A stretch of 22,460 bases of DNA from a virus, in IMG/VR virus record IMGVR_UViG_3300042560_000597, positions 1-22,460 of that record; one strand, written 5' to 3'. This document shows positions 1-6,695 of this stretch, one piece after another; positions within the stretch are counted from its first letter, which is position 1, and every line of letters starts with the position of its first letter. The notes beneath the pieces were generated by a model. That model had not been told where the DNA came from. It saw only the letters and a list, made by a program, of their open reading frames with translations, and did not search any database. The translations under genes were made by a program, and so were the position numbers.

Positions 1-117
1 AGCGGCACCACTCTCGTCGCGGCGAAACTCGAAGGACGGCAGGCCGTTGGGATCGAGATCAGTGAGAAGTATTGCGAGGCGGCTGCGAACCGACTGAGCC
101 AGGGAACGCTGTTTTGA
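1..117 (+). CDS. DNA methyltransferase, C-terminal fragment (N6-adenine/N4-cytosine type)
   Basis: The gene is cut by the left edge of the window; only its last 38 codons are present, ending in TGA at 115..117. The fragment opens with SGTTLVAA and continues with [17 protein letters not shown]. This is the SAM-binding motif I region (usual form FxGSGTT) and the following acidic strand of the N4/N6 DNA methylase family (PF01555). In that family's beta-type arrangement motif I lies near the C-terminus, after the DPPY-type catalytic motif, so a natural protein end here is expected. The catalytic motif would lie outside the window. Phages use such enzymes to modify their own DNA against host restriction. 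The family is fairly sure; the target base and sequence cannot be read from this piece. Confidence 0.8.
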   Translation, partial: SGTTLVAAKLEGRQAVGIEISEKYCEAAANRLSQGTLF

Positions 118-194
118 GTAGGCGAACACGCAGGATAAGCGGCGGCCCCGCCGTCCGCTTCATCCGCTGGTTCTGTGAGCGTAGAAAGGAAGAC

Positions 195-437
195 ATGGAC
201 GAAACATCGCACACGACTGAGTACGACAAGTTCCGGCGACGGTGCCTCGATGCAGTCGAGGGAATGAAGTTCTTCGACCATCCGGTGCAGGACATGACAG
301 CGGAGGAACTGCTGGTAGTCGTCGGCCACCTCGTCACCGAAAACGTCAGGCTGACGAACTTGGCCAAGGGGCTGCATGTGCGGCAAGTAAGCAAGATGAC
401 CGGCGGCGGCTGGATGGTTGTGTCAGACGGCAAGTAG
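195..437 (+). CDS. small hypothetical protein, 80 aa
   Basis: I do not recognise this protein. The frame is open further upstream, but the start is placed at ATG 195 because GAAAGGAAG lies directly before it as a ribosome-binding site, and the upstream part would overlap the methyltransferase gene. The protein is hydrophilic and mostly predicted helical, with an acidic N-terminal half (MDETSHTTEYDKF). It has no membrane segment, cysteine motif or clear DNA-binding motif. A stretch TAEELLVVVGHLVTENVRL could form an amphipathic helix. It lies in a run of small early-type genes between DNA modification and recombination genes, where phages often carry accessory proteins. No function is proposed. 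Confidence 0.6.
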   Translation: MDETSHTTEYDKFRRRCLDAVEGMKFFDHPVQDMTAEELLVVVGHLVTENVRLTNLAKGLHVRQVSKMTGGGWMVVSDGK

Positions 438-485
438 CCACAGAACGCCAGAGATCACAAGCCGCGAGCAACGGAGAGAGAAAAC

Positions 486-710
486 ATGAGCGACACTGAC
501 GAGCGGTCTTGTGCATCGCGTGGTTATGAGCGGCTCCGCGTCTGCCCGATACCGGACGACGACCCGGTCGGATTCGCCATACTCGGACTGTTTTTGTTTC
601 CAGTTGCGGTGTTTGGAATGGCGATTGTGCTTGTTTTTCTTGGCTGCGTTTTTGCCCACGCATTCCATGGTGCGATCTGGCTTGTGCGACTTATCGCTGG
701 AAACTCATAA
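486..710 (+). CDS. small membrane protein, 74 aa
   Basis: The start ATG 486 follows GGAGAGAG with suitable spacing. The first 26 residues are polar. From about residue 29 to 60 the protein is strongly hydrophobic (FAILGLFLFPVAVFGMAIVLVFLGCVFAHAF), enough for one long or two short membrane helices, followed by a short tail with an amphipathic end. The DNA of the hydrophobic part is richer in T than its surroundings, as expected for Phe, Val and Leu codons. It is not assignable to a family by eye. Small two-helix phage proteins of this kind can be holins or superinfection factors, but the position far from the peptidase gene gives no specific support for either. Confidence 0.6.
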   Translation: MSDTDERSCASRGYERLRVCPIPDDDPVGFAILGLFLFPVAVFGMAIVLVFLGCVFAHAFHGAIWLVRLIAGNS

Positions 711-730
711 CCACTGTGTATGTGGAACCC

Positions 731-767
731 GATAGCGGCGGGCGTTCCGCATAGCACCCCGCCGATC
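731..767 (+). other. stable inverted repeat downstream of the small membrane protein gene
   Basis: Arms CGGCGGG (736..742) and CCCGCCG (758..764) pair perfectly, and GAT (731..733) pairs with ATC (765..767) across a two-base bulge. The loop is 15 bases. It lies about 20 bases after the stop codon at 710. There is no following T run, so it is not a classical intrinsic terminator; it could be an RNA-stability or terminator-like element, or chance in GC-rich DNA. Confidence 0.35.
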
Positions 768-839
768 CCGCGCCGCCCGGCCGCGTGACGCGAGGCACGG
801 CGTTACCGAGTGCTGCATAGTCTGCTCGCTTGACAGCCT

Positions 840-854
840 TGGCATCCTGCGTGC
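840..854 (+). promoter_or_regulatory. sigma-54-like promoter match (weak)
   Basis: TGGCATCCTGCGTGC matches the sigma-54 pattern TGGCAC-N5-TTGC at 8 of 10 defined positions, with the GG and GC pairs correctly spaced. A transcript would start near 866, 25 bases before ATG 891. A TTGACA hexamer (830..835) just upstream has no matching -10 box at 16 to 18 bases. The match was found by eye in GC-rich DNA and may be chance. Confidence 0.2.
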
Positions 855-855
855 G

Positions 856-873
856 TCCCGGCGGATACCGGGA
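856..873 (+). other. short hairpin just upstream of the ribosome-binding site of the secreted protein gene
   Basis: TCCCGG (856..861) and CCGGGA (868..873) form a perfect 6-bp stem with a 6-base loop, 7 bases before the GGAGG Shine-Dalgarno sequence at 880..884. It would sit in the 5' leader of any transcript starting upstream. A regulatory role is only inferred. Confidence 0.3.
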
Positions 874-890
874 GCTCACGGAGGATTGCC

Positions 891-1190
891 ATGTTTCGCT
901 GCCTGTTGGTTCTGCTCGCTGCCCTGGTCTGCATTCACGCCAACGCCGACACCACCGTGGTGGCTCGTCGTGGCTCGGTCGTCAGTGCCAGTGACCACGC
1001 CGTCGTGATCGCCCGTCGTGGCTCGCTGGTTCACAGCAGCTGCGGCCAGTACGAGGGCATCGGTTGCGGATCGACGCCGGAGGCGGCCCGTCGAAACTGC
1101 TGCTTCTTCGGCCGTCGAGCCATCATCGAGGAAGGCGTGGCGTGGTCGCCCGTCCGCCGCATGTGGTTCGCCGTCATCCGCTATCGGTGA
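891..1190 (+). CDS. secreted small cysteine-containing protein, planctomycete-like
   Basis: The start ATG 891 has a strong GGAGG seven bases upstream. Residues 1..20 form a Sec signal peptide: a basic start, the hydrophobic run LLVLLAALVCI, and a likely cleavage after ANA. The mature part of about 80 residues begins with an imperfect repeat, VVARRGSVV and then VVIARRGSLV, followed by a cysteine region (SSCGQYEGIGCGS, ARRNCCFFG) and a C-terminal block ending WFAVIRYR. The layout YEGIG...CC-(Y/F)-(W/F)-G...EEGVA...W-(F/Y)-A-V-I-R-Y resembles short exported proteins I recall from planctomycete genomes; this is memory, not a search. It probably acts outside the cytoplasm. In a phage it could be a lysogeny or host-fitness gene, or simply acquired from the host. 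Confidence 0.7.
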   Translation: MFRCLLVLLAALVCIHANADTTVVARRGSVVSASDHAVVIARRGSLVHSSCGQYEGIGCGSTPEAARRNCCFFGRRAIIEEGVAWSPVRRMWFAVIRYR

Positions 1191-1193
1191 GCC

Positions 1194-1592
1194 TTGGCCG
1201 TCACGTTCACCATCCCCGGCGAGCCCGTCCCGCAGCCGAGGCCACGAGTCTCGACTCGGGGCGGGTTCGCACGGGCGTATGTGCCCAAAGAGCACCCGGT
1301 GCATGCGTACCGGCACTTGCTGGCAGCAGCTGCTCGAGCGGCCGGGCTGGGCGAGACCGGCGAGCCTCTGAACGTGGTGATCGACGCCGTTTTTCAGCGG
1401 CCGAAGTCGCACATGACCAAGGCTGGCGTGAAGCCCACGGCACCACGGCTACCGAGGCCCGACGTGGACAACCTGGCGAAGGCCGTGCTGGACGCACTGC
1501 AGGACGTGATGGGCGACGACACGCTAGTGGCCCGCCTAGTGGTCGAGAAGAGCTACGGACAGGAGGCACGGACGACCGTGCGGATCTCGTGA
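1194..1592 (+). CDS. rusA: RusA family Holliday junction resolvase
   Basis: RusA is a dimeric endonuclease that cuts four-way DNA junctions, which phages make during recombination and replication and must remove before packaging. The protein is 132 aa, the usual size. The N-terminus, FTIPGEPVPQPRPR, is the typical RusA opening strand. The catalytic signature PDVDNLAKAVLDALQ occupies residues 89..103, giving D90, D92, K96 and D100 as metal-binding or active-site candidates, followed by GDD at 107..109. The start is TTG 1194, three bases after the previous stop and in the same frame; no ATG or GTG fits the conserved beginning. Ribosome binding is weak, so translation is probably coupled to the preceding gene. 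Its stop overlaps the start of the next gene as GTGA. Confidence 0.9.
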   Translation: MAVTFTIPGEPVPQPRPRVSTRGGFARAYVPKEHPVHAYRHLLAAAARAAGLGETGEPLNVVIDAVFQRPKSHMTKAGVKPTAPRLPRPDVDNLAKAVLDALQDVMGDDTLVARLVVEKSYGQEARTTVRIS

Positions 1593-2257
1593 GCGAGCCA
1601 CAGTACGCCGTGTTCAACGACTACGAGCGGCACGCTCTCGGTGCCATGAGCTCGCACACGTACGAGATCGACGCCAAGCGGCTCGGCTTCACGCTGGCTC
1701 GGTATAAGTTCGTGGCTCGTGTGCTGGCCGGCTGCGATTGGGTGCTGGAGATCGGCTGCGGCGATGCGTTCGCCACCCGCATCGTGGCCCAGGCCGTCGG
1801 CAACGTCATCGCCACCGACTTCGACGCCGCCTTCATCGACGAGGCCCGCTCCCGGCAGCGGCCAGGCAACGTGATGCTGATGCAGCACGACATGGTGGCC
1901 GGGCCACGCTACGTGCCGGATCGTCTGCCGAAACTCTTCGACGCCGCCTACGCCCTAGACGTGCTCGAGCACATCCCGCCGCACCATGAGGGGGCGTTTC
2001 TTGGCAACGTGGCCCTTAGCATCGGCGAGTACGGCACGTTCATCTGCGGGATGCCTTCGCTGGAGTCGCAGCCGCATGCGTCCGAGCTCAGCCGGGCCGG
2101 GCATGTGAACTGCAAGACCGAGGACGGGCTGCGGTCCACGCTCAAGCGGTGCTTCCGAAACGTCTTCGTGTTCGGTATGAATGACGAGACTCTCCACACG
2201 GGCTACGGGCCGATGTGCCACTACCGGCTTGCCATCTGCACGGGAGCAACGCTGTGA
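1589..2257 (+). CDS. class I SAM-dependent methyltransferase (small-molecule/glycan type)
   Basis: A 222-aa protein with the Rossmann-type methyltransferase core. Motif I is VLEIGCGDA at residues 52..60, an acidic end of strand 2 is ATDFD at 75..79, and motif IV-like YALDVLEHIPP is at 121..131. This pattern belongs to the UbiG-like Methyltransf_11/25/31 families, not to DNA methylases, since no DPPY or PCQ motif is present. The start is GTG 1589, which overlaps the RusA stop (GTGA). The frame is open far upstream, but that part lies over rusA and the secreted protein gene and is discounted. The next gene, a glycosyltransferase, overlaps its stop in the same way. This suggests that the enzyme methylates a sugar or sugar-linked acceptor made by the neighbouring transferases; the substrate is unknown. 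Confidence 0.82.
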   Translation: MSEPQYAVFNDYERHALGAMSSHTYEIDAKRLGFTLARYKFVARVLAGCDWVLEIGCGDAFATRIVAQAVGNVIATDFDAAFIDEARSRQRPGNVMLMQHDMVAGPRYVPDRLPKLFDAAYALDVLEHIPPHHEGAFLGNVALSIGEYGTFICGMPSLESQPHASELSRAGHVNCKTEDGLRSTLKRCFRNVFVFGMNDETLHTGYGPMCHYRLAICTGATL

Positions 2258-3021
2258 GCGTGTCTGTCGTCATCCCGACGTGGGACCGAGCGGCCACGCT
2301 GGGCCGTGCCATCGTGTCGTCTGCGTGCCAGAGCCCGGCCGAAGTCGTCGTGATCGACGACGCCAGCACGGACGACACGCCCGGCATCGTGAAGCAGCTG
2401 CAGGGCGTCTACCCGTGCATCCGCTACGTGCGGCACCACGAGAAGGCAGCGGATTGGCAAGCCGCTGCGGCAACGGTGTACCCGTCGCTCGTGGGCTCGC
2501 ACGTCATCTGCATGGGGGCCGACGACCGCCTGCTTCCCGGCATCGTCGAGAGCGTGGAACGGTTCCCGACGGCCGCCGTGGTGTTCCACGACTACAAGGT
2601 GGCGAGCCCGGCCGGGCAGATCGTGGGCCACGTCGGCTGCGGGCTGGAGTCCACGACGACCATGACGCCGGCCGACGTTCGCCGCCGGCTGCGGGAGTGG
2701 CCCGTGCCCACGGAGACGGGCATCGGGGCGGCAATCCAGTTGCAGTGGCTGCTCAAGCTCGGCCAGCACCAGTGGTGGAACATGGGGCCGTGGAGCGACT
2801 GCATCGCCTACAGCGTCGTGGCCGGCACCGCCGGGGCTGTCTACGTGCCGCAGGACGGGGCCGTCTTCACGGACGACACCGCTGGCTACGGGCACACGCA
2901 CCGCGCGGGTCCCGAGGCCGCGGAGTACATGCACCGAGTGCGGCAGTTCCTGCGGTCCACCAACTTCCCGTGGAGCGTGTCGGCCGCCCTGTGCGGCAAG
3001 CGAGGAGTGCCGTATGCCTGA
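2254..3021 (+). CDS. glycosyltransferase family 2-like protein
   Basis: A 255-aa protein with the N-terminal half of a GT-A fold. SVVIPTWDR (residues 4..12) is the first strand, VVVIDDASTDDT (31..42) carries the nucleotide-binding aspartates, and GADDRLLPG (88..96) takes the place of the DxD metal-binding motif. These are hallmark positions of family 2 transferases, which move a sugar from a nucleotide-sugar to an acceptor in the cytoplasm. The C-terminal part (about 150..255) is less typical and probably sets the acceptor. The start is GTG 2254 in a GTGA overlap with the methyltransferase gene; the end overlaps the next gene by eight bases. The acceptor may be phage DNA, a virion protein or a host envelope glycan. 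Sequence alone does not decide between these. Confidence 0.85.
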   Translation: MSVSVVIPTWDRAATLGRAIVSSACQSPAEVVVIDDASTDDTPGIVKQLQGVYPCIRYVRHHEKAADWQAAAATVYPSLVGSHVICMGADDRLLPGIVESVERFPTAAVVFHDYKVASPAGQIVGHVGCGLESTTTMTPADVRRRLREWPVPTETGIGAAIQLQWLLKLGQHQWWNMGPWSDCIAYSVVAGTAGAVYVPQDGAVFTDDTAGYGHTHRAGPEAAEYMHRVRQFLRSTNFPWSVSAALCGKRGVPYA

Positions 3022-3901
3022 CCTAGATGCCGACCTGTGGATGCCGCACCCCGACTTCGCCGAGGAGTTCGACCGCCGCCACGCCGAAGGGCTCGAGCGG
3101 CTGCGGCACTCGTCCATCGCCGTCGTCGGCCTGGCTCGCAACTGCGGCCCGCAGCTGGCCGACAACCTGCGGCGAGTCGAGGCCCTCGGCCAGCATTGCA
3201 AGTCGTGGCAGCTGCATATCGAGAGCAACGACTGCACGGACGACACTCTGGACGTGCTGGCCGAGTTCTCCCGCCGGCACAGTCACGCCACGTTTCACTA
3301 CGAGGTCTTAGGTCGCCCGCACCTGCCGGGTGAGTTCGCCGGCCGCCGCACCGTGGCACTCGCCGAGTACCGGCACGCTTGTCAGCAGTGGGTGCGGCAG
3401 TGTGCCGCACGCTCCGACTACGTCATCGTCATGGACTTCGACTTATGGGCGGGCTTCTCGCAGCACGGGCTGGTAAACGGCGTCGGCTGCCTCGTTGAGA
3501 AGCAGGGTGCCTACGGCATGGCCAGCGTGAGTTTGTTTCAGTACGACTTCGGCAATGGCCCGCAGTGGGCTCACTATGACCTGTGGGCGTTGCGTGGCGT
3601 TGGCCAGCGGGACTGCTACTGGGACCAGTACCGAGGCGGCCGAGGCGGGTTCGGATACACATGGATGCCGCCCGTGGGATCGCCGCCCGCTCTCGTGTCG
3701 AGTGCGTTCGGCGGCATGGCGATCTACCGCACCGATGCCTACCTGGCCGGCACGTACGACGGCACGACGGACTGCGAGCATGTGCCGTTCCACAAGGGCA
3801 TCGCCCGGGCCACTGGGCAGATGCTGTATGTGTGTCCGTCGATGAGAACGATCGTGTCGTGGATGGAGCCATGCGAGGCGACACCGCAACCATCAGCCTG
3901 A
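3014..3901 (+). CDS. GT-A-fold glycosyltransferase-like protein (Mnn9/Anp1 or Cap59-like)
   Basis: A 295-aa protein. SIAVVGLARNCG (residues 34..45) and LHIESNDCTDDT (67..78) resemble the first strands of GT-A transferases, VIVMDFDLW (137..145) contains a DxD-type motif, and FGGMAIYR (232..239) followed by CEHVPFH (254..260) matches the acceptor and catalytic end. This order recalls the eukaryotic Anp1/Mnn9 mannosyltransferase and Cap59 families and their phage or bacterial relatives. ATG 3014 lies eight bases inside the previous gene, with a GAGGAG Shine-Dalgarno five to ten bases before it. The last 31 bases overlap the following gene. With the preceding methyltransferase and family 2 gene it forms a three-gene sugar-modification cassette. 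Confidence 0.75.
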   Translation: MPDLDADLWMPHPDFAEEFDRRHAEGLERLRHSSIAVVGLARNCGPQLADNLRRVEALGQHCKSWQLHIESNDCTDDTLDVLAEFSRRHSHATFHYEVLGRPHLPGEFAGRRTVALAEYRHACQQWVRQCAARSDYVIVMDFDLWAGFSQHGLVNGVGCLVEKQGAYGMASVSLFQYDFGNGPQWAHYDLWALRGVGQRDCYWDQYRGGRGGFGYTWMPPVGSPPALVSSAFGGMAIYRTDAYLAGTYDGTTDCEHVPFHKGIARATGQMLYVCPSMRTIVSWMEPCEATPQPSA

Positions 3902-4248
3902 CGGCGTTCCGTGCTGACTGGGCGACGCACATGCCGATGCGTGCATTGTGCGAGCGGTGGACTATTTCCCGGGACCAAGTCATCCGCCTGGCCGTCGTGT
4001 GGCAGCTGCCCCGGCGGCACGACCGCAAGCTCAGGGCCAAGCCGGTACGTCAGCGGGATCCGACGACCACCGAGATCCGAGACGCCTGCCTGCAGATCCA
4101 AGCGACGTGGAGCGACGACACCCGTGAGGATCGCCGGGTGACGAAGACACGGCACGTCAGCATTCAGCGGATCCCGATGGATCACGAGACGAAAGAGGCA
4201 GTTGGCTACGAGGGCAACCTAGCGGACCTATGGGAGCAGGACCGATGA
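3871..4248 (+). CDS. helix-turn-helix DNA-binding protein, 125 aa
   Basis: The first half reads as a short helix-turn-helix: MRALCERWTISRDQVIRL followed by AVVWQLPRRHDRKLR (residues 23..55). This has the spacing of a helix, a turn at the serine, a recognition helix, and a basic wing, similar to GcrA- or resolvase-type domains. The second half contains DPTTTEIRDACLQIQATWS and a basic TREDRRVTKTRHVSIQR segment. I recall similar blocks from small planctomycete and phage proteins, without a known function. The start is ATG 3871, with GGAG in front and a 31-base overlap into the glycosyltransferase gene. It is a plausible regulator of the early or middle genes. The next gene overlaps its stop as ATGA. 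Confidence 0.65.
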   Translation: MRGDTATISLTAFRADWATHMPMRALCERWTISRDQVIRLAVVWQLPRRHDRKLRAKPVRQRDPTTTEIRDACLQIQATWSDDTREDRRVTKTRHVSIQRIPMDHETKEAVGYEGNLADLWEQDR

Positions 4249-4517
4249 CCATGGCACCGAAGGGCCGCGAGGACGTGCTGCGTCGGATCGTCGTGGAGTA
4301 CGGCCAGCAGTACGCCTACATCTACATGACCGACGGCAGCGGAAAACTCATCGACGAAGAGGTTTTCAAGCAGCCGTTTCGCCTAGACCGCAAAGACGCC
4401 TTTGAGGAGGCGAAGGATTCCTACGACGCAGCGTACGACTGGCTGAACGAGACGATCAACGTCACGCCACTGCAAGAGGATGCCGGTGGGGAGGCAGAAT
4501 CCGATGAGGAGGACTAG
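4245..4517 (+). CDS. small acidic hypothetical protein, 90 aa
   Basis: I do not recognise this protein. The start is taken as ATG 4245, which overlaps the preceding stop (ATGA) and has GCAGGA eight bases before it; an in-frame ATG at 4230 is possible but less well placed. The sequence starts with a basic segment (MAPKGREDVLRRIV) and ends in a very acidic tail (EDAGGEAESDEED). In between is a mixed region with several aromatic residues (YGQQYAYIYMTDG). It has no cysteines or membrane segment. Acidic tails of this kind occur in DNA mimics and in chaperone-like phage proteins, but nothing here is specific enough for a call. Confidence 0.6.
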   Translation: MTMAPKGREDVLRRIVVEYGQQYAYIYMTDGSGKLIDEEVFKQPFRLDRKDAFEEAKDSYDAAYDWLNETINVTPLQEDAGGEAESDEED

Positions 4518-4519
4518 CC

Positions 4520-4822
4520 ATGCCCGACTACGGTGCCACCCCGCAAGAGCTCGAGCAGTACGGTAACGGCCTGAACCTGTGGCAGTCGCTCATGCTGCTG
4601 CAGCGATGGGCCCCGCTCATCGGCTACGGCCAGCGGTTCATGGCTGAGCCCGACCCGTACCGGCGTTCTCTCGTCGTGGCGGACGCCGTCGAGTGGCTGG
4701 CCGCACAGACGCACGCCAAGGTGGACGACCAGTTGGTGAGCAAGCTGGCCGCCGTGCTCAAGACGCCTGCGGGCGAGGATCTCGTGCGTTGGGTGATGCA
4801 GCAGGTGGAGGCCGTCCGGTGA
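4520..4822 (+). CDS. small helical hypothetical protein, 100 aa
   Basis: The start ATG 4520 has GAGGAGGA directly upstream, a very good ribosome-binding site located within the end of the previous gene. The protein is almost all predicted helix, with conserved-looking tryptophans (NGLNLWQSLMLLQRW, VEWLAAQ, LVRWVMQQ). There is no signal or clear transmembrane segment. It sits directly before a two-helix membrane protein and overlaps it as GTGA, so the two are probably translated together and may act together. No family is recognised and no function is assigned. Confidence 0.6.
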   Translation: MPDYGATPQELEQYGNGLNLWQSLMLLQRWAPLIGYGQRFMAEPDPYRRSLVVADAVEWLAAQTHAKVDDQLVSKLAAVLKTPAGEDLVRWVMQQVEAVR

Positions 4823-5430
4823 GCCATGAGTCACTCGTACGCACCGCCGCCGTGGTGGCGGCAGTTGCTTTCCTCGCTGCGCCGTACCGGCAGCAAATCG
4901 CTGGGTACCTCGCTAAGGCCGCCGAAGCCGCCAAGGCCCACGGAGCCCTCGCCGGCCGAATCGCCGCAGCGGCCCTCTTGATCGCCGCAGCCTGGGGCAA
5001 GGTGCCGATGCCGAGCCTGCCGAGCACGCCGGCCGTGCCCGTGATTACCGTCGATGCCCCGAGCTCTGCGATGCGTGCCACCGTCCAGCCGATTGCTGAC
5101 GCACTCAAGGCCGCACCGCTTGGGGATCGCATGCTGTGGGCCAACCTGTGGAGCAAGGCGGCCACGGTCGTGGCCGGCGACGAACTGGGCACCGAAGTGG
5201 TGCTGACCGACACTCGTGCCCTGCGGATGTTCACCACGCTCGCTCTCGACATCGGGTGGCGGCGAATCGGTGAGAACAAGCCCGGCACCTACGCCGGCCT
5301 CCGCCAGGCCGTTGAGAAGGCTATGGGCGACACGCTCAGCCTCGACGCCCGCCCGATCGACGTTGAGACACGGGCCAAGGTCGTCGAGCTCTACAAGGCA
5401 ATCGCATGGGCCGGCACGGCCAAGGAGTGA
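4819..5430 (+). CDS. hypothetical membrane-anchored protein, 203 aa
   Basis: The start is GTG 4819, overlapping the preceding stop (GTGA). Two hydrophobic helices are visible: about residues 9..22 (TAAVVAAVAFLAAP) and 46..60 (GRIAAAALLIAAAWG), separated by an alanine- and lysine-rich amphipathic stretch. A proline-rich linker (PMPSLPSTPAVPV) follows, then a soluble domain of about 130 residues with no recognised motif. The layout suggests an inner-membrane anchor with a larger soluble domain on one side. Its position two bases-plus upstream of the papain-like peptidase gene (5434) suggests a shared function, perhaps placement of the enzyme at the membrane or accessory work in lysis. That is inference only. 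Confidence 0.6.
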   Translation: MSHESLVRTAAVVAAVAFLAAPYRQQIAGYLAKAAEAAKAHGALAGRIAAAALLIAAAWGKVPMPSLPSTPAVPVITVDAPSSAMRATVQPIADALKAAPLGDRMLWANLWSKAATVVAGDELGTEVVLTDTRALRMFTTLALDIGWRRIGENKPGTYAGLRQAVEKAMGDTLSLDARPIDVETRAKVVELYKAIAWAGTAKE

Positions 5431-5433
5431 GCG

Positions 5434-6432
5434 ATGCCTTGGGATGCACAGTCTGAGTACCTGGCTGGCCTCGTCGGCGTCTACGCCGATCCGGCTGCGT
5501 CTGAGCGGCTCACTCAGTACCTGCTGATGCAGGGCCAAGCACCGGACGGCGGCACGACGTGCCGACGGTACGGGCTAGTGGGCAGCGGTGCGGGGAAACT
5601 GTGGGCGCCGTTTGAGATCATGCAGCGGGTGTTTCCTGACTGCCTGCCGGCATCGGCCCAGACCCGTGGCGACTGCGTCAGCCACTCGACCCGAAACGCT
5701 TGCCTCGGCACGCTCGCCTGCGAAATCGCCGCTGGCAAGCCCGACGAAGTCACCGGCCTTGTGGAAGGTGCTCCTGATCTTGCAGACGCTGCCCGGCGGG
5801 ACGGCGTGCTAAGCACTGAGGCCATCTACTGGTTTCGCCAGCACGGCGGCGACGGTTGGAGTTGCGACCACGCCGCCGAAGTGGTGCTGAAAGAATCCGG
5901 CCTGTGGGTGCGTAAGCGGTACGAAGCCCTCGGCATCGACCTGACGAAGTACGACGGCAAGCTGGCCGGCAAGTGGGGAGCAACAAAGCCGCCAGCCAGC
6001 GTGCTCGAGCTCGGCCGGCAGCATCTCGTTCGCACGGCGACACGGGCCCGCACGTTTGAAGAAGTGCGTGATCTGATCGCCAACGGCTACTGCATCAGCA
6101 GCTGCGGCTCGGAAGCGTTCATCAACACGCGAGACACCAACGGCGTGTCCAAACGATCCGGCGGCGTCTGGTACCACGCCATGGCGTACCTGGGCGTGGA
6201 CGACCGAGACGAAACCCGCAAGGCGTACGGCCAGCCGCTCGTGCTCGTGGCCAACTCGTGGGGCAAGTGGAACACCGGCCCCCGGGCGGTGATGGGGACG
6301 ACGCTTGAGATTCCGCACGGATCGTTTTGGGCCCGCTGGTCTGACATCAGTGGCCGCTACTCAATCGCCTTCTCTGGCGTGAACGGCTGGCCTGCCCAGC
6401 AGTTGCCCAACTGGACGGGGGACGTGCTGTGA
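5434..6432 (+). CDS. papain-like (C1A-type) cysteine peptidase
   Basis: A 332-aa protein containing all four catalytic positions of the papain family in the right order. Q76 and C81 lie in QTRGDCVSHS (oxyanion glutamine and nucleophile), H248 in VWYHAMAYLGVDD, and N274 in LVANSWG, the NSWG signature itself. The glutamine-to-cysteine distance is five residues, against six in papain. There is no signal peptide and no long propeptide, unlike most secreted C1A enzymes; about 70 residues precede the catalytic region. The substrate is presumably protein or a peptide cross-link. The neighbours are membrane proteins, a lipoprotein and an adhesin-like gene, so roles in lysis, in breaking a proteinaceous envelope, or in virion maturation are all open. 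The start ATG 5434 has AAGGAG nine bases before it. Confidence 0.82.
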   Translation: MPWDAQSEYLAGLVGVYADPAASERLTQYLLMQGQAPDGGTTCRRYGLVGSGAGKLWAPFEIMQRVFPDCLPASAQTRGDCVSHSTRNACLGTLACEIAAGKPDEVTGLVEGAPDLADAARRDGVLSTEAIYWFRQHGGDGWSCDHAAEVVLKESGLWVRKRYEALGIDLTKYDGKLAGKWGATKPPASVLELGRQHLVRTATRARTFEEVRDLIANGYCISSCGSEAFINTRDTNGVSKRSGGVWYHAMAYLGVDDRDETRKAYGQPLVLVANSWGKWNTGPRAVMGTTLEIPHGSFWARWSDISGRYSIAFSGVNGWPAQQLPNWTGDVL

Positions 6433-6695
6433 GATTCCTAGTGGCTCTGTGCATCGTGCTGGTGGGCTGCGTTATGACGCTGCCGGCTGACGATGCGTCG
6501 CTGACCGCCGAGTTGGCTGCCGAGACTGCCCGTGCTCTGGTGAAGATGCGGGCCACGCCCAGCCCTGAGCCGACGCCTGCAAGCGACAAGTGTTCGACGT
6601 GCGGTGCGAAGAATCCGCCCGGCGGCGGCTGGCTTGGTGACGGCACCGTGAAGGTGCCATGCCCTGAGTGCAACAAGCAGAGGGCCAAGAAATGA
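6429..6695 (+). CDS. putative lipoprotein with a DnaJ-like zinc-ribbon motif
   Basis: An 88-aa protein starting at GTG 6429, in a GTGA overlap with the peptidase gene. The N-terminus VRFLVALCIVLVGC is a short signal sequence ending in a lipobox (L11-V12-G13-C14), so the mature protein is expected to be lipid-anchored at C14. A short alanine-rich helix and a proline linker (PSPEPTP) follow. The C-terminus carries two CxxC pairs, C55-x2-C58 and C78-x2-C81, separated by a glycine-rich GDGTVK stretch, much like one DnaJ zinc repeat. A zinc-binding, membrane-tethered protein next to a peptidase is unusual. An outer-membrane spanin role is conceivable but unproven. Confidence 0.65.
   Translation: MRFLVALCIVLVGCVMTLPADDASLTAELAAETARALVKMRATPSPEPTPASDKCSTCGAKNPPGGGWLGDGTVKVPCPECNKQRAKK

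Noticed and set aside
711-890. Possible tRNA or small structured RNA in the GC-rich gap
   Set aside because: Hairpins are present but no acceptor, anticodon and T-arm arrangement can be drawn and no CCA-like end is seen; only the individual inverted repeats are reported.
1064-1588. Upstream extension of the class I methyltransferase frame
   Set aside because: It overlies the secreted protein and rusA genes and is Arg-rich and without pattern. The GTG at 1589 in a GTGA overlap is a far better start.
2221-3246. Open frame of 341 codons on the - strand
   Set aside because: It is antisense to the two glycosyltransferase-like genes; the peptide is Arg/His/Pro-rich and has no ribosome-binding site or domain pattern.
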